A stretch of 64,000 bases of DNA. Source: Vreelandella piezotolerans (GTDB taxonomy: Bacteria; Pseudomonadota; Gammaproteobacteria; Pseudomonadales; Halomonadaceae). Location: assembly GCF_012427705.1 (NCBI RefSeq), contig NZ_CP048602.1, positions 1,054,001 to 1,118,000 on the forward strand, read 5' to 3'. Of this stretch, positions 1 to 8,517 are shown piece after piece. Both the position numbers and the translations under genes were made by a program. The stretch's first letter is position 1. Every line of letters begins with the position of its first letter. Below the pieces are notes generated by a model. It was given only the letters and a program-made list of their open reading frames with translations, was not told where the DNA came from and did no database searches.

Positions 1-228
1 CTGCGAATTTTGTACCTGGAAGGCACCCACGAGCTACTGCGGAAGCGCTTGGAAACCCGAGCCGGGCACTTTTTCAAAGGCGATAACATGTTGGCCAGCC
101 AATTGGCCGACTTGGAGCCGCCCCAGGTAGACGAAGCCGTGACGCTCCCCATCAGCTTAACGCCTGCGGTGATCGTGGAACGTTTTAGCGCTACGCTCGC
201 GCCCACGCCGCGCCGCTCATTAGGCTAA
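1..228 (+). CDS. gntK: Gluconokinase, 3' end only
   Basis: The reading frame is open from the first base, so the gene begins before the window and only about 75 C-terminal residues are visible. These read like the end of a GntK-type gluconate kinase: a YLEG segment, an arginine-rich RKRLETRAGHFF stretch and a MLASQLADLE stretch, the last resembling the lid and substrate-proximal part of the family. GntK phosphorylates gluconate to 6-phosphogluconate in the cytoplasm. The GntR-type repressor gene that follows on the same strand supports the assignment. The P-loop lies outside the window, so catalytic integrity cannot be judged. Confidence 0.85.
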   Translation: MRILYLEGTHELLRKRLETRAGHFFKGDNMLASQLADLEPPQVDEAVTLPISLTPAVIVERFSATLAPTPRRSLG

Positions 229-262
229 AGGAAGGGATAGGCGGCGGGCCCTGCTATTCGCT

Positions 263-1303
263 ATGGTAGGGTTCGAGCGCCATCCATTGTACAAGGCAGC
301 GACGCCATTGAAGAAAAAACGCCCTACATTACAAGATATTGCTGATCGCGTTGGTGCCACCAAGATGACCGTTAGCCGCTGTTTACGCGACCCGGAAACG
401 GTATCGGAAGGGCTTCGAGAGCGCATCTTCGGCATCGCCGAGCAGCTTGGTTATATACCCAATCGTGCCCCGGATCTGCTCTCCCGCGCGACCAGTCACT
501 CGATAGGCGTACTGGTCCCCTCGTTGACCAACCAAGTATTTGCCGACGTCATCGTGGGGATCGAAGCCCATACCGAACCGGCAGGCTATCACTTGATGCT
601 CTCCCACTACGGCTATAGTCAGGAGCTCGAGGAGCGCAGCCTTGCCTCGCTACTGTCGTATAACGTAGATGGGGTGATTCTCTCTGACCATGATCACACG
701 CCGCGCAGTCTACGCATGCTGGAAACGGCGGGTATTCCCATCGTCGAGATCATGGATACCCACCGCCCGCCCCTGCAGCAGGCAGTAGGCTACGACAATG
801 TACGCGCCGCTTACGACATGGTCAGCGAGATGATTCGCCGCGGTCGTCGTCAGGTGATCTACCTCGCCGTTCGGCTCGATGAGCGTACCCGGCAACGGGA
901 GCAGGGGTATCGCCAAGCCATGGAAGAGCAGGGGCTCACGCCGGTGACCCTGCAGAGCAGCCAGCGCTCCTCCTATACCGTCGGGGCCGCGCTGATGCAG
1001 GAAATTCAGCGCGACTACCCAGAAGCAGACGGCATTTTTTGTACCAACGACGACGTAGCCGTAGGGGCTTATTTCGAGTGTCGGCGTCAGGGCGTCGACG
1101 TGCCCGCAAGGATGGCGATTGCCGGCTTTCATGGGCACGACGTGGGCCAAGCGATGTCACCCCGCTTGGCCAGCGTCGTGACGCCCCGCCAAGCCATCGG
1201 TGAGGCGGCCGCCCAAGCGTTGTTGGCGCGCATTCGTGGTGAGACGTTGGCGCAGAGAGTCGTGGATTTGGGATACCGCATCGAAGCAGGCGACACGCTA
1301 TAG
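263..1303 (+). CDS. gntR: LacI-family repressor, GntR (gluconate) type
   Basis: This is a LacI/GalR-family DNA-binding repressor. An N-terminal helix-turn-helix (PTLQDIADRVGATKMTVSR) is followed by the hinge and a periplasmic-binding-protein-like effector domain. Segments such as GYIPNRAPDLLS, VPSLTNQVFADV and FCTNDDVAVGA match my memory of E. coli GntR closely, so gluconate is the likely inducer. Two starts are possible. The ATG at 263 adds 15 residues not expected in the family. A TTG at 308, with AAGG 11 bases upstream, gives LKKKRPTLQD, the usual GntR N-terminus, and I think 308 is the likelier start. It lies just downstream of the gluconokinase end, consistent with local control of gluconate use. 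Confidence 0.9.
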   Translation: MVGFERHPLYKAATPLKKKRPTLQDIADRVGATKMTVSRCLRDPETVSEGLRERIFGIAEQLGYIPNRAPDLLSRATSHSIGVLVPSLTNQVFADVIVGIEAHTEPAGYHLMLSHYGYSQELEERSLASLLSYNVDGVILSDHDHTPRSLRMLETAGIPIVEIMDTHRPPLQQAVGYDNVRAAYDMVSEMIRRGRRQVIYLAVRLDERTRQREQGYRQAMEEQGLTPVTLQSSQRSSYTVGAALMQEIQRDYPEADGIFCTNDDVAVGAYFECRRQGVDVPARMAIAGFHGHDVGQAMSPRLASVVTPRQAIGEAAAQALLARIRGETLAQRVVDLGYRIEAGDTL

Positions 1304-1391
1304 CGGCGCGACCAAAAATCGTTTGGCGGTGCATCAGAACCTCGTTAGGCTAACGGTTCATTTTGCCATGCCCTAGGCGTACGAGGCCGCT

Positions 1392-2228
1392 GTGAACATT
1401 ACCCAATTGACGGTTTATCCAGTGAAATCCCTTCGGGGGATCGATGTGACCCAGAGCGAGATTCATGCCCACGGCCTCGCTTGGGATCGCCGTTGGATGC
1501 TGGTGGATGCCCAGCAACGCTTCGTCACCCAGCGCCAGCTACCTGCGCTGGCCACGATCACCGTGGCGTTGACCTCCGATGCCCTGGTGCTCTCTCACCC
1601 CACCGTCGAGCCGATTTCCATTTCACTGGAAGAGCCCAAGGGCAACTTGCGGCTGGTATCGGTGTGGAGTGATCACTGCAAAGCGCTGCCGGAGAGCGAG
1701 GCGGTGTCCGAGTGGCTAGAGGCGGCATTGGGTGAGTCGGCCAAGGGTGTGAGTCTGGTGCGTTTCGCCACTACCTTTACACGGGCGGTGGAAGACGATT
1801 TTCTGGCCGGTGGCGAGGCGCACACCTACTTTGCCGATGGTTATCCCTTTTTGATCACCACTACCGGTTCGCTGGATGCGTTGAACAACGCGCTGGTGGC
1901 GGGCGGCAATACACCGGTGCCCATGAATCGGTTTCGGCCCAATATCGTGGTGGATTGCGACGAGGCCTGGCAAGAGGATGGTTGGGCGACGATCGAGAAC
2001 GGCAGCTATCAGCTCACCCTGCGTAAACCCTGCCAGCGCTGCAAAATCACCACCGTCGACCAGCAGACCGGCACGATTCCTACTCAAGCCGAGCCACTGA
2101 AAACGCTGCTGGCACTGAATACCCAACCCCACTTGAAGGGCGCGCACTTTGGCCAAAACGCCACGTTGACGGCGGGGGAAGGTAGCGTCATTCGTGTGGG
2201 GGAGGCGGTCTCCGTAACGCCCCGCTAG
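1392..2228 (+). CDS. MOSC-domain protein (YcbX-like, lacking ferredoxin domain)
   Basis: The 278-residue protein has an N-terminal MOSC beta-barrel (starting MNITQLTVYPVKSLRG) and a C-terminal MOSC domain with a cysteine motif (KPCQRCKITTVD) near residue 215, where the family binds molybdenum cofactor. E. coli YcbX, which acts in N-hydroxylated base-analogue detoxification, has an added C-terminal 2Fe-2S domain. This protein stops before it, so electrons would have to come from a separate partner. It is cytoplasmic, with no signal peptide. The start is a GTG at 1392, and MNITQL is the typical family N-terminus. Its last 41 bases overlap the end of the convergent EamA transporter gene. Confidence 0.85.
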   Translation: MNITQLTVYPVKSLRGIDVTQSEIHAHGLAWDRRWMLVDAQQRFVTQRQLPALATITVALTSDALVLSHPTVEPISISLEEPKGNLRLVSVWSDHCKALPESEAVSEWLEAALGESAKGVSLVRFATTFTRAVEDDFLAGGEAHTYFADGYPFLITTTGSLDALNNALVAGGNTPVPMNRFRPNIVVDCDEAWQEDGWATIENGSYQLTLRKPCQRCKITTVDQQTGTIPTQAEPLKTLLALNTQPHLKGAHFGQNATLTAGEGSVIRVGEAVSVTPR

Positions 2229-3093
2229 GCCTAAAACGTAGCATTTTCGTGGCAATGGCAGTGCCCAGTAGGGTAATCACCATCCCCGCAATGACCTGTA
2301 GACTCAGCGTTTCATCCAGTAGCCAATAGCCCCACAGCAGGGCGCTAACGGGGACTAAGAAGGTGACCGTCGAGGCTGCCGTTGCGCCCGCGCTTGCCAG
2401 TAAACCAAAGTAGAGCAAGAACGCCAGTGTCGTGCTGAGCATGGCCAACGCCAGCGCGTTGCCCCACGCCAAGGGGCTGATGGGGTCGCTTGGCCACAGC
2501 AGCACGCCGGGAATCAGTAGCACCAGGGCCGACATGGCACTGCTGCCCGCGGCAAGCACCCGCGTAGGCAAATGGCCCAGGCGCGTTTTGGAATAGTTGC
2601 CCGCGATGCCGTAGCAGAACGTGGCGCCGAGGATCGCGATGATGAACCAGCCGTCGCCGCCGAGTGCGAAGTCCAGTCTGTCTGCCGAGAGCACGTACAC
2701 CCCCAACAGCGCGAGCGCCAATCCCAAGTACTGCTGGCGTTGCACAGGGGTCGCAAAGAAGGCGGCGCCCAGCAGGGCAGTGAAAATGGGGGTCGTTGCA
2801 TTGATCAGCGAGGTAAAGCCTGCCTCTAGCCGAGTAGTGGCCAGGGCCAGTAGCGAAAAAGGCAGCACGTGGTTGACTACCCCGAGCAGCAGCAGCGGCC
2901 CCTTATGCTGCCAAATCAGACGCACGTAGTGCAGGCTCAGCAGCAGCGGCAGTAGCAGCAGAGCGCCAATGCCCATTCGTACCAACACCAGCGGTATCGG
3001 GCCGAACTCGGGCGCCGCGACGCGCATAAAGATGAACGACAATCCCCATAACGAAGAGAGCAGTAGCAAGCGCAGCGTATCGGCCGATGACAT
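2188..3093 (-). CDS. EamA/DMT-family inner-membrane transporter
   Basis: The 301-residue protein is almost entirely hydrophobic, with about ten predicted transmembrane segments arranged as two EamA repeats (roughly residues 5-135 and 148-285). This is the drug/metabolite transporter architecture. Substrates in the family range from amino acids and metabolites to drugs, and the sequence does not allow a choice. An AAGGA ribosome site precedes the ATG. The C-terminal tail is basic and proline-rich (RPSGALRRPPPPHE) and is encoded within the 41-base convergent overlap with the MOSC gene. Confidence 0.85.
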   Translation of the reverse strand: MSSADTLRLLLLSSLWGLSFIFMRVAAPEFGPIPLVLVRMGIGALLLLPLLLSLHYVRLIWQHKGPLLLLGVVNHVLPFSLLALATTRLEAGFTSLINATTPIFTALLGAAFFATPVQRQQYLGLALALLGVYVLSADRLDFALGGDGWFIIAILGATFCYGIAGNYSKTRLGHLPTRVLAAGSSAMSALVLLIPGVLLWPSDPISPLAWGNALALAMLSTTLAFLLYFGLLASAGATAASTVTFLVPVSALLWGYWLLDETLSLQVIAGMVITLLGTAIATKMLRFRPSGALRRPPPPHE

Positions 3094-3334
3094 GGAGTGT
3101 CCTTACCGTGGTATGTCGGTCTTTTTAAAGAGATGAACAGCTTAACGACAAAGCCACCGCCAGCGAATCCTTTTTATTGTCCGCAGTGAAGCGCCAGCAG
3201 TTTTATCGTCGGGGTTTAGAGGTTTCGACAGCCACATAGAATCGCTGCTAAGAATCAGCTACGCTGAATGAGCACCGAACGTAACCCTGCGTTCATCCTG
3301 CGAGAAGCACACTACCCTAGGAAAGGAGAACAGA

Positions 3335-3757
3335 ATGGATAGTAAAGCAAGCGCACATTGGGAAGGTGGTTTGAAAGATGGCCAAGGCAAAGTCGCCACG
3401 GAAAGCGGCGTACTGGATGCAGGTTACTCCTTCAAACAGCGTTTCGAAGGCGAGCCCGGCACCAACCCAGAAGAGTTGATCGGCGCCGCACATGCCAGCT
3501 GTTTCTCGATGGCCCTATCGATGATCCTGGGTGAGAAAGGCTACACCGCCGACGCCATCGATACCCAGGCAAAAGTCACGCTGTCGCAAAGCGATGCCGG
3601 TTTCGATATCTCCAGCATTCACCTGGACGTGGAAGCCAGCGTGAGCGGTGCCGACGACGCTGCTTTTCAGGAGGCCGCCGAAACCGCCAAGGCCAACTGC
3701 CCAGTATCTAAAGTCCTCAAGGCCGATATCACGATGTCTGCCAAGTTGAAAGGCTAA
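3335..3757 (+). CDS. osmC: OsmC-family organic hydroperoxide peroxidase
   Basis: This is a 140-residue OsmC/Ohr-family thiol peroxidase that reduces organic hydroperoxides in the cytoplasm. Both redox cysteines are visible: one in AAHASCFSMAL (about residue 56) and one in ANCPVSKVL (about residue 122). The arginine typical of the active site is present in KQRFEG. Length and sequence fit the OsmC subgroup better than Ohr. AAAGGAG lies 8 bases before the ATG. It is monocistronic and closed by a strong bidirectional terminator. E. coli osmC is stress-induced, but I cannot establish that control here. Confidence 0.9.
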   Translation: MDSKASAHWEGGLKDGQGKVATESGVLDAGYSFKQRFEGEPGTNPEELIGAAHASCFSMALSMILGEKGYTADAIDTQAKVTLSQSDAGFDISSIHLDVEASVSGADDAAFQEAAETAKANCPVSKVLKADITMSAKLKG

Positions 3758-3825
3758 TATCTGGCGCTGCCTTAGGGCAGCGCTTGGCAGCGTGTTGTAT
3801 ACCGTTGTTGCCACTCACATACGAG

Positions 3826-3857
3826 AAGGGCCTTGCCGAATGGCAAGGCCCTTTTTG
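3826..3857. terminator. Bidirectional intrinsic terminator between osmC and the PRC-barrel gene
   Basis: A perfect 12-bp stem (AAGGGCCTTGCC paired with GGCAAGGCCCTT) closes on a GAAT loop. It is followed by a T-run on the plus strand and preceded by A residues, so it can terminate both convergent genes. Confidence 0.9.
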
Positions 3858-3893
3858 CGAGCAATGGCTGCTATGTACTCGTTAAAGTACCGC

Positions 3894-4373
3894 TTAGCTC
3901 TGTGTGTCGCGCATCTCGTTAGCGTTGTCTTCGCTATTGTTCATCTCGGTGTCGCGCTCGGTGCGAAGATCATCGTTGCGCTCGTACTCCTGGGCTTCCT
4001 GAAGGGCTTCTTCAGAGGCGTTGACGGAGATGACGTACTCTTCGTTATCTTCGCCCTTCGTCAGTTCCAGGGAGTCCCATTCGATGGCGACGTTCTTTTC
4101 GCCCATCCCTAGAAAACCGCCGACACCAACGACCACGGCGTTGATTTTGCCGTCTTCATCGATGATCAAATCGTTGATGGTACCAATGTCTTCGTCGTTT
4201 TCGACACGGCTGCGCACTTGGTTACCCGTAAGCGAGTCAGAGTGAAAAGTGTTGTCTGGGGCATGGGTCAGGTAAGACGCTTCCATACCATTGCCGCCCT
4301 CATTGGCCTGAGCGATGCCTGCCGTAGCCATCAGCGCGGGAAGGATGAGGGTAGTCAGAAAGGTCGGTTTCAT
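3894..4373 (-). CDS. Exported PRC-barrel domain protein
   Basis: The 159-residue protein opens with a Sec signal peptide (hydrophobic residues 5-22, cleavage probably after AQA). A PRC-barrel follows at about residues 40-115 (NQVRSRVENDEDIGTINDLIIDEDGKI, then VGVGGFLGMGEKNVAI). The C-terminal 45 residues are acidic and glutamate/asparagine-rich, probably disordered. PRC-barrels are known from photosynthetic reaction-centre H subunit and RimM. Exported single-domain versions are common in halophilic and soil bacteria and have no settled function. AAGGAG precedes the ATG. It is monocistronic. I infer periplasmic location and a stress or envelope role only weakly. Confidence 0.85.
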   Translation of the reverse strand: MKPTFLTTLILPALMATAGIAQANEGGNGMEASYLTHAPDNTFHSDSLTGNQVRSRVENDEDIGTINDLIIDEDGKINAVVVGVGGFLGMGEKNVAIEWDSLELTKGEDNEEYVISVNASEEALQEAQEYERNDDLRTERDTEMNNSEDNANEMRDTQS

Positions 4374-4660
4374 GGTGATTGCTCCTTGCGTGGTGATGAA
4401 GAGGTCTCACTGTGCGTGGCACCTCTTTGTCCGAAGTTGCCCTGCACCTCGCTGTGCAAGGACACTTCTCAAGGTAGGTGCTGAGACGTTCTTTGCAATC
4501 GCTGTGTCAAACTCTTAATCAATATCAATAAAATGCTAGATAAAGGTTAAACGGCTGCGACAGTCTGGCGAATTGACCCGCTGCCTGTGGCTGTGCATAT
4601 TCATTTTCATCGTCATCAAGATCGCCGTAGAGCGATAGCGACATAGAGAGAGATTTTCCA

Positions 4661-5626
4661 ATGACCCTGACAGACCCTTCATGGCTGTTTCAGCCATTGA
4701 AACAGCGCTTGGCTGGCGGTGTTGTGGCATTAGGCGCTTGGCTGATGACAGCCAGCGCGATCGCCAACGATACTGAGCTGCCGAAAGGCCATTTTTTACT
4801 GCCCGAGTCGGGCAATATGGTGGGCGAAGTGTATACCGTCACTGCGAGTGAAGAGGACACGCTGCTGGATATTGCCCGAGCGCATAACGTGGGCTACGAA
4901 GAGATCCGCATGGCTAACCCGGACGTGAGTCTGTGGGTGCCTGGCGAAGGCACCGAGGTCACCATTCCGGGGCAGTTCATCCTTCCTGACGAGCCTCGCA
5001 CTGGTATCGTGATCAACGTTGCCGAGCTGCGCATGTACTACTACCCCGAGGCCGAAGATGGCCATGCTCCCCGTGTCGAAACCTATCCCATCGGCATTGG
5101 CCGCGATGCCTACAATACGCCGTTGGGTATCACCGAAACCACCATGCGCTTGGAAAATCCGGCATGGTACCCGCCTGAGTCGATCCGCCGCGAGGCCGCC
5201 GAGCGTGGTGACCCGCCGCCTGCGGTCGTACCGCCTGGACCGGATAACCCGCTGGGTCAATATGCCATTTTGTTGGATATTCCCGGTTATCTGATTCATG
5301 GCACCAATCAACCTGACGGGATTGGTATGCGCGCCAGCCGCGGCTGTATTCGCATGCACCCCGAGGATATCGAGTCAGTCTTCTGGCGTGTGCCGGTGGG
5401 CACCCAAGTGAACATCATCGATGCGCCGATCAAGTTGGGATGGGACGTCGGAGGCGACGCCTACATTCAGGCGTTCACGGCGACCGATGAGCAGGCGTTT
5501 GGTATGGAGACGCTATTGAATGTAGTGAGCCTGATCGAAGCGCATGAAGGTGAAGGTCGCGCGAACTACGAGCAGGTGAGCCGCGTCTTGGAAGACGCCA
5601 ACGGCCAGATCGTGCCACTTAGCTAA
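4661..5626 (+). CDS. L,D-transpeptidase (ErfK/YbiS/YcfS/YnhG family) with LysM domain
   Basis: This exported enzyme of 321 residues probably forms 3-3 peptidoglycan cross-links or attaches proteins to peptidoglycan. A signal peptide covers about residues 1-36, ending ASAIA before ND. A LysM-like region follows (YTVTASEEDTLLDIARAHN, about 58-105). The YkuD catalytic domain begins near residue 115 and carries the signature HGTN, then SRGCIRMHPEDI, with the nucleophilic cysteine in SRGC (about residue 228). The length fits the E. coli YbiS group. AGAGAGAG precedes the ATG. Its 3' end is 7 bases from the convergent response-regulator gene. Confidence 0.92.
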   Translation: MTLTDPSWLFQPLKQRLAGGVVALGAWLMTASAIANDTELPKGHFLLPESGNMVGEVYTVTASEEDTLLDIARAHNVGYEEIRMANPDVSLWVPGEGTEVTIPGQFILPDEPRTGIVINVAELRMYYYPEAEDGHAPRVETYPIGIGRDAYNTPLGITETTMRLENPAWYPPESIRREAAERGDPPPAVVPPGPDNPLGQYAILLDIPGYLIHGTNQPDGIGMRASRGCIRMHPEDIESVFWRVPVGTQVNIIDAPIKLGWDVGGDAYIQAFTATDEQAFGMETLLNVVSLIEAHEGEGRANYEQVSRVLEDANGQIVPLS

Positions 5627-5633
5627 CCAACGA

Positions 5634-6302
5634 TCAGTCGACATCAGGCGGCAACGCGGGGACCAACGAGAGCGCTACCGCCTGACGCACTAAGGCAGCC
5701 ACGTTGGCTGCCCCCATCGCTTTCATGGCACGCAGCCGATAGACCTCGACGGTTTTGGCGCTGATGCCCATGTGATCGGCGATTTCACGGCTGGTCATGC
5801 CCTCTGCAACATGCTGCACGATGCGCTGCTCTTTGGGGCGCAGGGCGTCGAACTCTGTTTGTAATCGTGCCAGTGCCTGGGTCTGTTGACGCTGCTGTTC
5901 GGTATGGCTGAGCGCTTGCTGCACTACATCGATGAGCTGCTGATGATTGAAGGGCTTCTCGATAAAGTCGAATGCGCCGTTCTTCAATGCTGCCACCGCC
6001 ATGGGAACGTCGCCGTGACCGGTCATCATGATGAGGGGCAGGCGGCTGCCCTGGTCAACGAGCTGTTGTTGCACCTGAAGACCACTCATACCCGGCATGC
6101 GCACGTCCAGCAGTAGCGCGCCAAAGGCTTCGTGCCCCGTGGTTAAAAAGGCGTCACCGCTGGCGAAAGCGCGGGGGGTGAGCCCTACCGATTCCAATAG
6201 CCACACCAGCGATTCCCGAAGCGCGTCGTCGTCATCGACCACCGCGATGGCGCTAGCCTTAGGCGAAGAGGCAGTCGTAGGCGCGTTAGCCGAGGGCATC
6301 AA
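5634..6302 (-). CDS. FixJ-type (NarL/LuxR-HTH) response regulator
   Basis: This is a 222-residue two-component output protein. The receiver domain (about residues 17-130) has the acidic pocket VVDDDD, the phospho-acceptor Asp66 in LLLDVRMPG, the conserved Thr in MMTGHGDVP and the Lys in IEKPF. A linker leads to a LuxR-type helix-turn-helix (LRPKEQRIVQHVAEGMTSREIADHMGISAKTVEVYRLR, given here only for position, about 150-200). It overlaps the upstream histidine kinase gene by 4 bases (ATGA), so the two are surely a translationally coupled pair. The target genes are not evident. Confidence 0.92.
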   Translation of the reverse strand: MMPSANAPTTASSPKASAIAVVDDDDALRESLVWLLESVGLTPRAFASGDAFLTTGHEAFGALLLDVRMPGMSGLQVQQQLVDQGSRLPLIMMTGHGDVPMAVAALKNGAFDFIEKPFNHQQLIDVVQQALSHTEQQRQQTQALARLQTEFDALRPKEQRIVQHVAEGMTSREIADHMGISAKTVEVYRLRAMKAMGAANVAALVRQAVALSLVPALPPDVD

Positions 6303-7828
6303 ACGTCGGTCTCCGTGCGTAGAAATACGTCAAAACAGGCACCTTTAGCGCTGTCGGCACGCAAAGCAAGCGCGCCCCCCATACTTTCCACCAGTGTACG
6401 GCTAATGGCTAGCCCCATGCCAAGCCCTTCATCACGGGTGGTAAAAAAAGCGTCAAAAATCATGGGCTGATGCCTCGGGTCGACCCCCGGCCCTTCGTCC
6501 TCCACGCTTAGCATGATTTGTCGCTGGCCGCTTCGCCGTGCGCTGACGCGCACTGTTTTGGCATCAACCACTCGACGGCTGGCAGTCAGCGCATTCAGCA
6601 ATAAATTGACGATGACCTGTTCCAAGGCAATCGCGTCGCCGTAGATCCGCGGCAGCACAGCGGGAAGCTCTACCGTTAGACCCACCGCTGCCTGTTGGTA
6701 CTGCCAGTCGCAGAGCCCGCAGGCGGCCGTCACTACGTCAGCCAACACCAGTGGGCGTACTTGATGGCTACGCTTTCGGACGAAGCTGCGCAGATGCCGC
6801 AGCCGCTGAGCGAGGCGCTGTACCTGCTCGTCGATGCGCTCTAGAGGTAGTTGAAGCTCGCTGGCGAGGGGCGTGGGTTGCTGCTGGCACTTTAGCAACG
6901 CGCCGCTGGTATAGTTGGCAATCGCGCCGAGAGGCTGGTTCAATTCGTGGGCGATATTGGAGGCCAGTTCCCCCGCCGCGGCCAGTCGGTTGGCGTGAGC
7001 AATCTGCTCCTGATGGCGTCGCGCCTGGGCGTCAGCGGCTTTGCGGGCGCTGATATCACGATTCACCAAGGCGTAGTGGCCGGGTGTGGCCCCCCGGCTG
7101 CGATGGGCCAGTACCACGCTGAGCACCGGCACGCTGCCGTTCTCGGTGCACATCTCCAATTCCCCGCTCCAGGAGCCGTAGCGTTCGACGGCTGGAAACA
7201 CCACCTCGATGAGCAAGCGCAGCGACTCGGCTTGATACAGCGCGCTTAGCGCCGTAGGCGACGCCGCGGGTAGGGCAAAGCAGCGGCGGGCGGCTTCGTT
7301 GGCACTGAATACTTGCTGGTCCGGCCCTAAAAACAGCACGTAGTCAGTAGTGGATTCGACGACTTGGGCCAAGCGCTCGCGGGTGGCTTCTGCTTCGATA
7401 CGTCGGCCGACGTCGCGGGAGACGCACAAAATATCGATCAGCTCACCGGTGTGAGTGTCTCGCCGGGTACGGCTGGTGGTTTCGAACCATACGTAGTGGC
7501 CTGCCTTGGCACGAAACCGATAGGTTTGCTGATAGAAGCCATCGTGATAGTACACCCGCGGCGACTTGTTGAGCAGGTCGCTCAAATCTGCTGGGTGAAA
7601 CAGCTGATACGCAGAGACGCCGATAAGTTCATCCGGCTCATAGCCTAGCAGCTCCCGAGCGGCTTGGGACGCGTACAGAAACGTGCCGTCTCGGGCGTGG
7701 CGTGAAATGAGATCCGTCGTACTCTCGGCCAGCCACTGATAGTGGCACTTCTCCTCTTCGAGTGCGGCGTTGCGAGCTTCCAGGGTCGCCACTTTTGCCG
7801 CTAGGATAGCCTCTCTTTCAGCACTCAC
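6299..7828 (-). CDS. Double-PAS sensor histidine kinase (FixL-like)
   Basis: The protein is a cytoplasmic sensor kinase of about 509 residues with no transmembrane segment. After a short N-terminal coiled coil it has two PAS domains (about 35-150 and 165-270), a dimerisation/phospho-acceptor region with AHELNQPLGAIANY (His near 293), and an HATPase domain with N-box NLLLNAL, G1 DEGPGVD and G2 GLGMGLAI. The first PAS ends in a PAC segment (ILCVSRDV). The GTG at 7828 is my preferred start. The frame also extends upstream to a TTG at 7900, but that would lie deep in the preceding gene. It is coupled to the FixJ-type regulator downstream. No haem-binding FixL histidine motif is obvious, so the signal is unknown. 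Confidence 0.88.
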   Translation of the reverse strand: MSAEREAILAAKVATLEARNAALEEEKCHYQWLAESTTDLISRHARDGTFLYASQAARELLGYEPDELIGVSAYQLFHPADLSDLLNKSPRVYYHDGFYQQTYRFRAKAGHYVWFETTSRTRRDTHTGELIDILCVSRDVGRRIEAEATRERLAQVVESTTDYVLFLGPDQQVFSANEAARRCFALPAASPTALSALYQAESLRLLIEVVFPAVERYGSWSGELEMCTENGSVPVLSVVLAHRSRGATPGHYALVNRDISARKAADAQARRHQEQIAHANRLAAAGELASNIAHELNQPLGAIANYTSGALLKCQQQPTPLASELQLPLERIDEQVQRLAQRLRHLRSFVRKRSHQVRPLVLADVVTAACGLCDWQYQQAAVGLTVELPAVLPRIYGDAIALEQVIVNLLLNALTASRRVVDAKTVRVSARRSGQRQIMLSVEDEGPGVDPRHQPMIFDAFFTTRDEGLGMGLAISRTLVESMGGALALRADSAKGACFDVFLRTETDV

Positions 7829-7848
7829 GGGCTCGTCTCGCTCATCGT

Positions 7849-8517
7849 TTAGCGGGCAGGGTCTAACACGCCACCCATGGAGGCGTTGCGACGGAACCAA
7901 CCTGCAATGCTGGCGCGGGGCTGGCGGGTGGGGAGCACTTCATGGGGAATGGTTTCCGATAAAAAGCAGGCAAAGGTGCCAGCTTCGGGTACTACCCGGG
8001 CCACTTCCAGAGTGGGGTCATCGGGGTGGTAAATCACCATTTCGCCACCGCCGTCGCTCGGCCAGTTGGGGTTCAAGTAGCCGACGGTGGAAATCACTCG
8101 GTTGGCCCGCCCGCGAAAGCTGTCCAGGTGGCGCTGGTAGAAGGCACCGGCAGGGTAGTGGGCAAAGTGGGCTTCGTACTCGAACAGACCCAAAAACAGC
8201 GCTTGATTCAGCGACTGCTGCAGCTCTGCCATGGCATCCAGATAGCGGCGCTGGGCGTCGCTTTCGCGATCGAGCCAGTGGATGGCGTCGCCGCGGATGT
8301 CTTTACGCAGGTGGTGCTGTTGGCCTCGCCCAATGCCCGCCTCATCCAGCGCGTCACGCTCGGCCAAGAGATGGATTTCCCGGTGCAGTGATTGGCAAAG
8401 CGCTGGGTCGATCACGCCTTTACCGACGTACCAACCCTGTTCCACCAGTGCGTCTACGAGCGCCAAGTGGGCCTGGGGCGTGAGGGCTGGCGTATCCATG
8501 TCAGGCGTTGCAATCAT
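7849..8517 (-). CDS. 2OG-Fe(II) oxygenase
   Basis: This is a 222-residue Fe(II)/2-oxoglutarate-dependent dioxygenase with the HxD...H...R facial triad visible: HLDSF (about residue 134), ETIPHEVLP (about 193) and the 2-oxoglutarate-binding Arg in RASIAGWF. The double-stranded beta-helix fills most of the protein. It resembles the prolyl-4-hydroxylase-like proteins that hydroxylate elongation factor or ribosomal substrates, but the substrate cannot be read from sequence. Its start overlaps the Nudix gene stop by 4 bases (ATGA) and its stop lies 20 bases before the histidine kinase GTG, so one mRNA for all four genes is likely. Confidence 0.87.
   Translation of the reverse strand: MIATPDMDTPALTPQAHLALVDALVEQGWYVGKGVIDPALCQSLHREIHLLAERDALDEAGIGRGQQHHLRKDIRGDAIHWLDRESDAQRRYLDAMAELQQSLNQALFLGLFEYEAHFAHYPAGAFYQRHLDSFRGRANRVISTVGYLNPNWPSDGGGEMVIYHPDDPTLEVARVVPEAGTFACFLSETIPHEVLPTRQPRASIAGWFRRNASMGGVLDPAR

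Noticed and set aside
4374-4660. Possible small RNA between the PRC-barrel and L,D-transpeptidase genes
   Set aside because: The stretch is AT-rich and probably holds the divergent promoters; no terminator or stable hairpin supports an RNA gene.
7770-8483. A 237-codon plus-strand frame across the kinase and oxygenase genes
   Set aside because: Arg/Gly/Ser-rich shadow translation opposite two genes with intact motifs.
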